Below, in pieces: positions 1-5,214 of a DNA stretch of 7,571 nucleotides (positions are counted from its first letter, which is position 1; every line of letters begins with the position of its first letter). Source of the stretch: Candidatus Elusimicrobium euhamitermitis (GTDB taxonomy: Bacteria > Elusimicrobiota > Elusimicrobia > Elusimicrobiales > Elusimicrobiaceae); the NCBI GenBank assembly GCA_031254225.1, contig JAIRUU010000073.1:1-7571 (forward strand). Reading direction: 5' to 3'. The notes beneath the pieces are model-generated. The model saw only the letters and a list, made by a program, of their open reading frames with translations. It was not told the DNA's origin and did not search any database. Both the position numbers and the translations under genes were made by a program.

Positions 1-283
1 CCATAATAACTTTTAATATTTTCGGAACTCTTTTAAAAAAGCTGCCCGCGAAAACAAACAACCCCAGCGGTATGGCCAGAAACGCCGCCAGCCGCATGTC
101 AAATTTTGCGCCGATGTAGAGGGACTGAAGCAGATAATGTTTTACCTCCGCCGTCACAGCCGCGCGGTATACGAACAAAAACACAAACCGCATAAGAAAA
201 AACGCCGCCCAGCACACGGCAAAAAACGAGACGTAACTTACAACCCACTTAGGCACGCGGCTAAGCCAGGACTTCTTATTCAT
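1..283 (-). CDS. N-terminal part of an LTA synthase/sulfatase-family membrane protein (partial)
   Basis: The first 94 codons are in the window and the gene runs off the left edge. The product starts MNKKSWLSRVPKW and has a long hydrophobic segment at about residues 14-39 and a second at about 66-79. Between them lies the stretch YIGAKFDMRLAAFLAIP (residues 56-72). That pattern, a first membrane helix followed by a 'G-x-[KR]-F-D-[LM]-R' segment entering the next helix, is what I know from Gram-negative LTA synthase/phosphoglycerol transferase (alkaline-phosphatase superfamily) proteins, which carry the catalytic domain outside the membrane after several N-terminal helices. The catalytic domain is not in the window, so the family call is tentative. 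The start is fixed by an AGAGGA ribosome site at 288-293, which overlaps the stop codon of pyk. The 8-bp gap to pyk implies one transcript and probably coupled translation. Confidence 0.6.
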   Translation of the reverse strand, partial: MNKKSWLSRVPKWVVSYVSFFAVCWAAFFLMRFVFLFVYRAAVTAEVKHYLLQSLYIGAKFDMRLAAFLAIPLGLFVFAGSFFKRVPKILKVIM

Positions 284-291
284 ATATTCCT

Positions 292-1710
292 CTATATTGA
301 AACTATGTAAATCAAATTAGTATCCCCGCTGTGGCCGAAAGGCACGCCGGCGGTTATTACCGCCTTGTCCCCGCGCTTGGCCATATTATGGGTAAGCGCG
401 GCGCTGCGCGCTTCCTGCAAAATATCGTCAAACGTTTTCAAATTATTTACGACTACGGACGTTACGCCCCACACAAGGGCCATTTTGCGCGCGGTTTGTT
501 CATAAGGGGTAAGGGATAAAATAGACACGCACGGACGCTCTTTGGCGGTTTTCATCGTCGTTGCGCCGGAGTCCGTGAAATTGATTATTAAATTTGACGC
601 GCTCATTGATTTGGCGGCCATGGAGGCGGCGGAAATTATAGCGCTTTCGGCGTTGCAGGCGTTCTGCACCGTCGTAACGCGCATGTTTTCTTTAAATCTG
701 GCGTCTTTCTCCACCGTAGTGATAATGCGGCGCATGGTGGTAACGGTTTCAACTGGGTAACGCCCCTGCGCGGTTTCGGCAGAAAGCATGACGGCGTCCG
801 CGCCGTCGTAAACGGCGGTGGCCACGTCGGACGCTTCGGCCCTCGTCGGCGTGACGTTGTTTATCATGGACTCAAGCATCTGCGTGGCTACTATGACCGG
901 CTTGCCGGCAGCGCGGCACGCCGCCACAATTTTCTTTTGCGCGACGGGCACAAGTTCGGGGCTAAGCTCAACGCCCAAATCCCCGCGCGCGACCATAATT
1001 ACGTCTGAAAGTTCTATAATTTCCCGTAAATGCTCAACCGCGCTGGGCTTCTCAATTTTGGCCACTATGCCAGCCTGGGAGCGCATTAAACTTCTGGCAA
1101 GCGTAATATCTTCGGGGTGCTGGACAAAGGAAAGCGCTATAAAATCCGCGCCCAAATCTTCCGCGGTTTTTAAATCTTTCAAATCTTTTTCAGTCAGCGC
1201 GGAAACGGGCACTTTTACGCCCGGCACGTTAACGCCTTTGCGGCTGTAAAGTTCGCCGCCGGCGGTAACCGTGGCGCTTGCGCTGTCCGCCGTAAAACTA
1301 TCAACTCTCAGGCGTACAATGCCGTCGTTAAGCAAAAGTTCCAGCCCGCGCTGCATTACTTTAAAAATTTCAGGGTGAGGAAGGCAGACGCGCGTATTGT
1401 CGCCCGGCTCCGGCGATAAATCCAGATTAAATTTATCACCTTCTTTCAAAATAATTTTATCGTCTTTAAACAAGCCTATGCGCAGCTTAGGCCCCTGTAA
1501 ATCAAACAAAATGCCTATGGAGCGGTTGTATTTTTTTTCAGCCGCTCTTATGCCCGCGATTCTTTGTTTATATTCTTCAACCGAGCCGTGACTGCAGTTA
1601 AAACGGAAAACCGATACTCCCGCTACCACCAGCTTATCAATCATCTCCGCCGTGCTGGTATCAGGCCCCAGCGTGGCGACGATTTTACAAAACCCTAATT
1701 TATTAAGCAT
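292..1710 (-). CDS. pyk: Pyruvate kinase
   Basis: Converts phosphoenolpyruvate and ADP to pyruvate and ATP, the last step of glycolysis, in the cytoplasm. The 472-residue length is normal for the bacterial enzyme. Visible motifs: FRFNCSHG (35-42; Arg36, Asn38 and Ser40 for phosphate/K+ binding), FDLQGPKLRIG (69-79), the active-site signature IVAKIEKPSA with catalytic Lys218 and metal ligand Glu220, VARGDLGVEL with Asp244, and VATQMLESM with Thr276. The B domain sits around 80-175 and the C-terminal allosteric-type domain from about 350 to the end (GVPFGHSGDTN near 455-464). DLQGPK is more PykA-like than PykF-like, though that does not prove regulation. AAGGAAAGG just before the ATG supports the start. 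The upstream 5' region contains the large palindromic element; no clear promoter was found. It is followed after 8 bp by the LTA-synthase-like gene. Confidence 0.97.
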   Translation of the reverse strand: MLNKLGFCKIVATLGPDTSTAEMIDKLVVAGVSVFRFNCSHGSVEEYKQRIAGIRAAEKKYNRSIGILFDLQGPKLRIGLFKDDKIILKEGDKFNLDLSPEPGDNTRVCLPHPEIFKVMQRGLELLLNDGIVRLRVDSFTADSASATVTAGGELYSRKGVNVPGVKVPVSALTEKDLKDLKTAEDLGADFIALSFVQHPEDITLARSLMRSQAGIVAKIEKPSAVEHLREIIELSDVIMVARGDLGVELSPELVPVAQKKIVAACRAAGKPVIVATQMLESMINNVTPTRAEASDVATAVYDGADAVMLSAETAQGRYPVETVTTMRRIITTVEKDARFKENMRVTTVQNACNAESAIISAASMAAKSMSASNLIINFTDSGATTMKTAKERPCVSILSLTPYEQTARKMALVWGVTSVVVNNLKTFDDILQEARSAALTHNMAKRGDKAVITAGVPFGHSGDTNLIYIVSI

Positions 1711-1780
1711 TTTCCTTTCCTTAAAAATATAAAAACTTCAACTTCCACCTAGGGCGAGTAGACACATATTATGAGGCTGC

Positions 1781-1884
1781 GTTTATCCAAAAAGGGGCCA
1801 AATGCTAGACGCGGCGACGAAGCAATAGCGCGGTGACTATTGCCAGGAGCCGCAACAACGCAGTTGGCCCCTTTTTGGATAAAC
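1781..1884. repeat. Inner hairpin 1 of the palindromic element
   Basis: The basal stem is a perfect 21-bp pairing of 1781-1801 with 1864-1884 (GTTTATCC... against ...GGATAAAC). After an A/G mismatch the stem continues as TGC/GCA (1803-1805 with 1860-1862). Then come an internal loop, GCGGC/GCCGC (1811-1815 with 1849-1853), a second internal loop GACGAA/CAGGA (1816-1821, 1844-1848), and the terminal stem GCAATAG/CTATTGC (1822-1828, 1837-1843) with an 8-nt loop. Its apical part is shared with inner hairpin 2. Confidence 0.88.
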
Positions 1885-1891
1885 CCGGAGG

Positions 1892-1993
1892 GCAGAGCCG
1901 ATTTTTAGAAAAATTTAATTTTTTTGCTCCTTACATACCCAACGGTATGCTCGTCGCAAAAAAAATTAAATTTTTCTAAAAACTCGGCTCTGC
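1892..1993. repeat. Inner hairpin 2 of the palindromic element
   Basis: Positions 1892-1927 pair with 1956-1993 over about 35 bp, interrupted only by a one-base bulge and one extra base in a homopolymer run. The base of the stem is GCAGAGCCGA/TCGGCTCTGC and the upper part is A/T-rich. The apical part, read on the minus strand, is GC, then GACGA, then a 7-bp stem GCATACC/GGTATGT with a GTTG loop, then AAGGA, then GC. That arrangement matches the tip of hairpin 1. Confidence 0.88.
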
Positions 1994-2080
1994 GCAGCCT
2001 CATAATATGTGTCTACTCGCCCTCATACTATTTTATAATTTTAAGAGAAAAAAATCTGCACGGCATAATATCTTCCGCAA

Positions 2081-2635
2081 TTACGGGAGCGTATAGTGTT
2101 TCCACGAATTGCCAGGGGTATAAGTTTTAAGGCCTAAAATTTTTTCGCAAAAATTTTCCGGTCCGGTAACGGCCGTGTGAACAGAACATGTTAATATATT
2201 GGAACTAAGGTCATACCTTATGGCGTAACAGCCGTACTGGGCGGTTTGTCTTGCGGACGTTATGCCTAAAGTTGTACCCGGGGATATGGTATTCATGGAT
2301 ACCATATAATCGCCTACCTGCGCTATAGTATCAGGGTCGGTAGCGGACACGCTGTAACCGCTCCCCGTGGGAGAGACGGCAAGCTGGCACGCGTTTGAAC
2401 TTACCGCCGAGGGAGAAGGCAGCGAAATATCCAAATCGCTGAATTTGAAAGGCAGAGAGCCGTTTTCAAGCTGGTATCTTTTAGCCGAATCCCCCAAAGC
2501 CCTTGTCAAAATAATAATTGAATAAGCGCGGGATTTGTCCACGGATTTTCTGTACTGCGGCACGGCTATCGCGGCCAGTATGCCGATTATAAGAACAACG
2601 ACCAGCAATTCTATAAGAGTAAATCCTCTTTGCAT
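2081..2635 (-). CDS. Type IV prepilin / PulG-like pilin (prepilin 1)
   Basis: Encodes a 184-residue type IV pilin-like protein expected to be processed by prepilin peptidase and assembled into a pilus or pseudopilus in the inner membrane. The leader is MQRG, cleaved before Phe5. The mature N terminus FTLIELLVVVLIIGILAAIA carries Glu at position 5 of the mature protein and forms the hydrophobic assembly helix. The rest is a globular domain with four cysteines (83, 136, 150, 163), enough for two disulfides. It stands alone: no pilus assembly genes are adjacent. A ribosome site AAGGA lies 10 nt before the ATG and a strong promoter precedes it. The first 28 residues almost match prepilin 2 while the C-terminal parts are unrelated by eye. 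Major versus minor pilin cannot be decided from the sequence. Confidence 0.93.
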   Translation of the reverse strand: MQRGFTLIELLVVVLIIGILAAIAVPQYRKSVDKSRAYSIIILTRALGDSAKRYQLENGSLPFKFSDLDISLPSPSAVSSNACQLAVSPTGSGYSVSATDPDTIAQVGDYMVSMNTISPGTTLGITSARQTAQYGCYAIRYDLSSNILTCSVHTAVTGPENFCEKILGLKTYTPGNSWKHYTLP

Positions 2636-2656
2636 AAAAAATAAATCCTTTTAAAA

Positions 2657-2685
2657 ATTATAAAAAATTTGCCGCACTGAGGCAA
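2657..2685 (-). promoter_or_regulatory. Predicted promoter of prepilin 1
   Basis: On the minus strand the -35 TTGCCT (2680-2685) is followed by a 17-bp spacer and a perfect -10 TATAAT (2657-2662). Transcription would start near 2650, leaving a very short leader with the ribosome site AAGGA (2646-2650) at its beginning. The same -35 core and spacing recur before prepilin 2. The rest of the 162-bp gap 2636-2797 shows no gene. Confidence 0.6.
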
Positions 2686-2797
2686 CATAATAGGCAAAGT
2701 TATTTTTTATAATGTAAAACAATTAAAGCCAAGGCGGTTACAAACATAAAATTCAACATTAGAGCAAAACAGCACCACATCCGCAGTATAGTACAAA

Positions 2798-3904
2798 TCA
2801 CTTCAACATTTGTTTAATATCGTTGCCGCCCAGATCAAATCCCAGCGCCCACGCGGCCTGGCTGAGCGTCTGCGCCAAAATTCCGTTAAGCCCGCTCTCC
2901 GCCTGCGAAATGCCGAAAATATTATCCGCTCTCAAAAAATCTTCCAGCACCGTCGTCTTTTTGCCGCCGTAAAAAACATGTACGCCGCGCGCGTTGTTAA
3001 TGGTAAAACGGAAATTAAGCGGCCCGCCGAAATATATTTTTTTATGGAATTTCAGCGCGATATAAAAAAATTCCCGCACCGCGGCCGCCACTTTTGAAAA
3101 ATCCAGATTGCCGCCTGCGTCGGCAAGCGCGGTCTTGTAATAAACCAGCCCGTAGGAATTTAATTCAACCATGTCTTTGGCGTCGGAGCCGAGTTTTGTA
3201 ATGCCGTCCTGCACCGTCTTAGTTTCCGCGCCCGGGAAAAGGCCGTCCATGACAGGGCGCAAAGCGTGGTAATCAAGCAGCGGTTCTTCGGGATAAAGAG
3301 GAATGAGGGAGGCGGAAAGCACGGCCTTCTGCTCGCTCATTCTTAAATTTTTTGAGTGCAGATAATTTTCAAAATGCCTGTCCGCCTTGTCCAGCAAAAT
3401 GTGTCGCAGATTTTCTGATTTACGGCGGTGGTCAAGCAGCCACGGCAGTTTATCCGGATGCACCAAAACCTCCGGGCGCGAACTCTGGCCCGTGCGTATA
3501 TACGCCCTTTTCATCTTGCCCACAAGGTGCGGGGTCAGGTTGCTCTGCGGTATGTTTATGACGACGAACATCTGCCCGCGTTCGTCGCCGCAGACGTTTA
3601 TGTCCACAAAAACTATCGGGTCAATATGCGTTTGTATGATATCTTCAATTTTATTTCTTATTTTATACTGAAAAGGAATGCCGTCAAAAGGCGGCGTCGG
3701 GCGGTCATTTTTATCGTCTTTAACGCCCACTATTATCGTGCCGCCCAGCGCGTTGGCGAAAGAGGCTATAGTCTTTGCGAATTTCTCGTTATTTTTAGGC
3801 AGAAAATATTTATAGTCAAGCTGTTTGCCCTCCGGCATATTAAGCCTGCAAAATTCCACGACGTCGTCAAAATTTATCTCATGAAAAGGTTTATTGAAAA
3901 ACAT
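2798..3904 (-). CDS. AlbA_2 (Schlafen-type) domain protein, putative nucleic-acid-binding
   Basis: The 368-residue product has an N-terminal AlbA_2/Schlafen-like domain at about 10-145. Recognisable parts are the opening PEGKQLDYK (24-32), the core FANALGGTIIVGV (49-61) followed by a charged turn, DGIPFQYKIRNKIEDIIQ (74-91), and the closing VVINIPQSNLTPH and RAYIRTGQSSRP (133-144). Domains of this type occur in bacterial proteins described as divergent-AAA/ATP-binding or transcription-related, and in Schlafen nucleases; the specific role is not known. The C-terminal half (about 150-368) matches nothing I recognise. There is no signal peptide or membrane helix. No Shine-Dalgarno sequence precedes the ATG, and an in-frame stop lies only 9 nt upstream, so the start is bounded. 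It faces dut across a gap of about 264 bp that holds palindromic repeats. Confidence 0.85.
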   Translation of the reverse strand: MFFNKPFHEINFDDVVEFCRLNMPEGKQLDYKYFLPKNNEKFAKTIASFANALGGTIIVGVKDDKNDRPTPPFDGIPFQYKIRNKIEDIIQTHIDPIVFVDINVCGDERGQMFVVINIPQSNLTPHLVGKMKRAYIRTGQSSRPEVLVHPDKLPWLLDHRRKSENLRHILLDKADRHFENYLHSKNLRMSEQKAVLSASLIPLYPEEPLLDYHALRPVMDGLFPGAETKTVQDGITKLGSDAKDMVELNSYGLVYYKTALADAGGNLDFSKVAAAVREFFYIALKFHKKIYFGGPLNFRFTINNARGVHVFYGGKKTTVLEDFLRADNIFGISQAESGLNGILAQTLSQAAWALGFDLGGNDIKQMLK

Positions 3905-3910
3905 ACTTAG

Positions 3911-3939
3911 AATCTAATAAATAAAGAGACGCGGCGCAA
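3911..3939 (-). promoter_or_regulatory. Possible leaderless promoter of the AlbA_2 gene
   Basis: On the minus strand TTGCGC (3934-3939), a 17-bp spacer and TAGATT (3911-3916) give a moderate sigma70-like match, four of six bases at each box. The -10 box ends 6 nt before the ATG, so transcription would start at or next to the start codon. This agrees with the missing ribosome site. Confidence 0.4.
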
Positions 3940-3953
3940 CATACCCCCATGTA

Positions 3954-4031
3954 AATTCCCCCCTTTTAGGGGGAAAGCCCCGAAGGGGAAATGCCTGCCG
4001 CGCCATAGCGCAGCGTAGGCGGGGGGTAATT
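3954..4031. repeat. Palindromic repeat A (plus orientation)
   Basis: An outer pairing of AATTCCCCCC (3954-3963) with GGGGGGTAATT (4021-4031, one bulged T) encloses two hairpins. The first is CCCC-GAA-GGGG (3978-3988). The second spans 3993-4020, with GCCT/AGGC at its base and GCGC-CATA-GCGC at its tip. An alternative hairpin pairs 3959-3963 with 3969-3973 around TTTTA. Its left part is homologous to repeat B in the opposite orientation. It is non-coding and lies between two divergent genes. Confidence 0.75.
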
Positions 4032-4100
4032 GGATGTTATTAAATGCCGTTAACAGTTAAACAAAAGTCTTACAGACCCATGTTTGTGTATATTTACCCC

Positions 4101-4134
4101 TACCCCCTCCGGGTACTTCCCCTAAAAGGGGAAG
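4101..4134. repeat. Palindromic repeat B (inverted relative to A)
   Basis: Two adjacent hairpins: TACCC-CCTCC-GGGTA (4101-4115) and the perfect CTTCCCCT-AAA-AGGGGAAG (4116-4134). Read on the minus strand it gives CTTCCCCTTTTAGGGGAAG followed by TACCCGGAGGGGG. This parallels the left part of repeat A, a C-run, TTTTA and G-run followed by a second small CCC...GGG hairpin. The second hairpin ends 34 nt before the dut start codon. Confidence 0.8.
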
Positions 4135-4152
4135 ATATGTTTTACTGTCACA

Positions 4153-4163
4153 TATAATATAAT
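4153..4163 (+). promoter_or_regulatory. Overlapping -10 boxes before dut
   Basis: Two perfect TATAAT hexamers overlap by one base at 4153-4158 and 4158-4163. They end 10 and 5 nt before the dut ATG. I see no convincing -35 at 17 bp. With no ribosome site present, the dut message would start only a few bases before ATG. Confidence 0.45.
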
Positions 4164-4168
4164 GAAGT

Positions 4169-4594
4169 ATGAACAACATCAAAGTAAAAAAACTGCACCC
4201 GAACGCCAAAATCCCCCACCGCGCGCATGAAACAGACTCCGGCGCGGATTTATTTGCGCTGGAACATACCGTCCTCCCGCCGCGCGCCGTAACAAACGTG
4301 CGCACGGGCATAGCCGTTGAACTGCCGGATAATACCTCGGGCATAGTCTGGGGAAAAAGCTCCGTTGAAAGCAAAGGAATAAAAGTTATGGCGGGACTTA
4401 TAGACCACCCGTACAGAGGCGAAATTTTGGTCTGTATGTACAACTTGAACGACAAAGAATTTATTTTTGAAGCCGGCCAAAAAATAGCGCAGCTTGTAGT
4501 TTTGCCGACGTTATACCCCGCCTTTGAAGAAGCGGCGGAGCTGTCAGAAACCAAACGCGGCCGCGGCGGTTTCGGCAGCACAGGGAAACATTAA
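4169..4594 (+). CDS. dut: Deoxyuridine 5'-triphosphate nucleotidohydrolase (dUTPase)
   Basis: Hydrolyses dUTP to dUMP and pyrophosphate, keeping uracil out of DNA and supplying thymidylate precursor; trimeric, cytoplasmic. The 141-residue length fits, and all five family motifs are present in order: I TDSGADLFA (22-30), II GKSSVESKG (62-70), III GLIDHPYRGE (76-85, with Asp79 and catalytic-pocket Tyr82), IV GQKIAQL (103-109), and V the glycine-rich arm RGRGGFGSTG (130-139). Motif II has Lys63 where most members have Arg, a conservative change. The start MNNIKVKKLHPNAKIP matches the usual N terminus. It has no Shine-Dalgarno sequence but perfect -10 hexamers just upstream. It converges with prepilin 2, with only 28 bp between the stop codons and no clear terminator there. 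Confidence 0.97.
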   Translation: MNNIKVKKLHPNAKIPHRAHETDSGADLFALEHTVLPPRAVTNVRTGIAVELPDNTSGIVWGKSSVESKGIKVMAGLIDHPYRGEILVCMYNLNDKEFIFEAGQKIAQLVVLPTLYPAFEEAAELSETKRGRGGFGSTGKH

Positions 4595-4622
4595 AATACT
4601 ACCTTTTTATATTTTGAGCTGA

Positions 4623-5069
4623 CTATTGCATACAAGATAGTGCGGACAAACCGGTTGGAAGGCTTATACCTAAACTTTGAAAATCTTTACAATAACTATT
4701 ACTATTCTCTACGCATATCTTACTCGTAATTTTTCCATTCGTACTTTCAAAAGATATATCATATAAGCATCCTTTTCTTATGGCCTCGCACCTTGCGGGG
4801 CCATAAGAACAGTGATAATCAAAATAATTGCTTGCAGGCAAGTCAATATCCAAATTGTTAGAGGTGGTATTCAAAATACAGTCCGTATAATTTTGACTTG
4901 CCAAAAAACATCTGTTTTGCGCCTCTGACAAAGCTTTAAGGTTTATAAGCGCTTCTGCCACGCGGGACCTTTCCACGGCTTTTTTATACTGCGGCAAAGC
5001 AATGGCGGCAAGTATGCCGATAATTAAGACTACGACCAAAAGTTCAATAAGCGTAAATCCTTTTTTCAT
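4623..5069 (-). CDS. Type IV prepilin / PulG-like pilin (prepilin 2), eight cysteines
   Basis: Encodes a 148-residue prepilin: leader MKKG, then FTLIELLVVVLIIGILAAIA with the conserved Glu at position 5 of the mature protein. The open frame extends upstream to 5204, but ATG at 5069 is the real start: it gives a proper prepilin leader, has AAAAGGA with AAGGA ending 10 nt before it exactly as in prepilin 1, and the upstream stretch contains the promoter. The globular domain has eight cysteines (54, 64, 87, 94, 101, 119, 127, 146), enough for up to four disulfides, which is high for a pilin of this size. ALSEAQNRCFLASQNY follows the helix as in many pilins. It stands alone with no assembly genes beside it. 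Role as major or minor pilin is unknown. Confidence 0.93.
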   Translation of the reverse strand: MKKGFTLIELLVVVLIIGILAAIALPQYKKAVERSRVAEALINLKALSEAQNRCFLASQNYTDCILNTTSNNLDIDLPASNYFDYHCSYGPARCEAIRKGCLYDISFESTNGKITSKICVENSNSYCKDFQSLGISLPTGLSALSCMQ

Positions 5070-5103
5070 GAAAACATTATCCTTTTCGGGAAGATATAGC
5101 AAA

Positions 5104-5132
5104 AGTATAAAACATCTTTTGCGCCCGGGCAA
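5104..5132 (-). promoter_or_regulatory. Predicted promoter of prepilin 2
   Basis: On the minus strand TTGCCC (5127-5132), a 17-bp spacer and TATACT (5104-5109) precede the gene. Transcription would start near 5097, giving a leader of about 28 nt that includes the ribosome site. The -35 overlaps the perfect palindrome GCCCGGGC (5123-5130). The layout mirrors the prepilin 1 promoter (TTGCCT, 17 bp, TATAAT) and supports the start at 5069. Confidence 0.6.
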
Positions 5133-5146
5133 GGAAATATAAAGAA

Positions 5147-5163
5147 TAACGTTTCCGTCGTTA
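5147..5163 (-). terminator. Weak terminator-like hairpin after the Omp85 gene
   Basis: On the minus strand TAACG-ACGGAAA-CGTTA forms a 5-bp stem followed by the U-rich TTCTTTATATTT. It lies about 50 nt after the stop of the Omp85-like gene and before the prepilin 2 promoter. The stem is short and A/T-rich, so this is only a candidate. Confidence 0.25.
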
Positions 5164-5214
5164 GAATCGGTTATTACGGATAATAAGTTACTATTATTTT
5201 TCAAGGGATTTTTA

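Larger units (their letters stand above)
1751..2023. repeat. 273-bp three-way-junction palindromic element
   Basis: The arms 1751-1781 and 1993-2023 are perfect inverted repeats of 31 bp (starting AGGGCGAGTAGACACATATT on the left). Inside them sit two further long hairpins, 1781-1884 and 1892-1993, separated only by the 7-nt linker at 1885-1891. The whole element therefore closes into a Y- or clover-shaped structure on either strand. It fills almost all of the gap between prepilin 1 and pyk, and I see no coding sequence in it; a 68-codon open frame that crosses it has no family features. No transposase and no clear target-site duplication (left flank ccacct, right flank catact) are visible. 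It could be a non-autonomous mobile element, a dispersed palindromic repeat, or a structured RNA in the pyk leader. Confidence 0.9.

Noticed and set aside
818..1249. 143-codon open frame on the plus strand opposite pyk
   Set aside because: It is an antisense shadow of a well-conserved pyruvate kinase gene.
1751..2023. Insertion sequence with terminal inverted repeats
   Set aside because: There is no transposase frame inside and no convincing target-site duplication at the edges, so a full IS is excluded; a non-autonomous element remains possible.
1924..2130. 68-codon plus-strand open frame over the right part of the palindromic element and the end of prepilin 1
   Set aside because: It is made of one arm of the element plus antisense pilin sequence, with no recognisable domain and no ribosome site.
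2669..2685. TTGCC-7 nt-GGCAA hairpin followed on the minus strand by an A/T-rich run, like a terminator after the AlbA_2 gene
   Set aside because: The stem is only 5 bp and coincides with the -35 and spacer of a well-spaced promoter for prepilin 1; the T-run contains its -10 box. The promoter reading explains it better.
3428..3910. 160-codon plus-strand open frame opposite the AlbA_2 gene
   Set aside because: It is antisense to a recognised domain and rich in Arg/Tyr/His as shadow frames in this genome tend to be; no family features.
5070..5204. 45-codon upstream extension of prepilin 2 in the same frame
   Set aside because: It would bury the prepilin leader MKKG inside the protein and covers the promoter and ribosome site; the start at 5069 fits the family.
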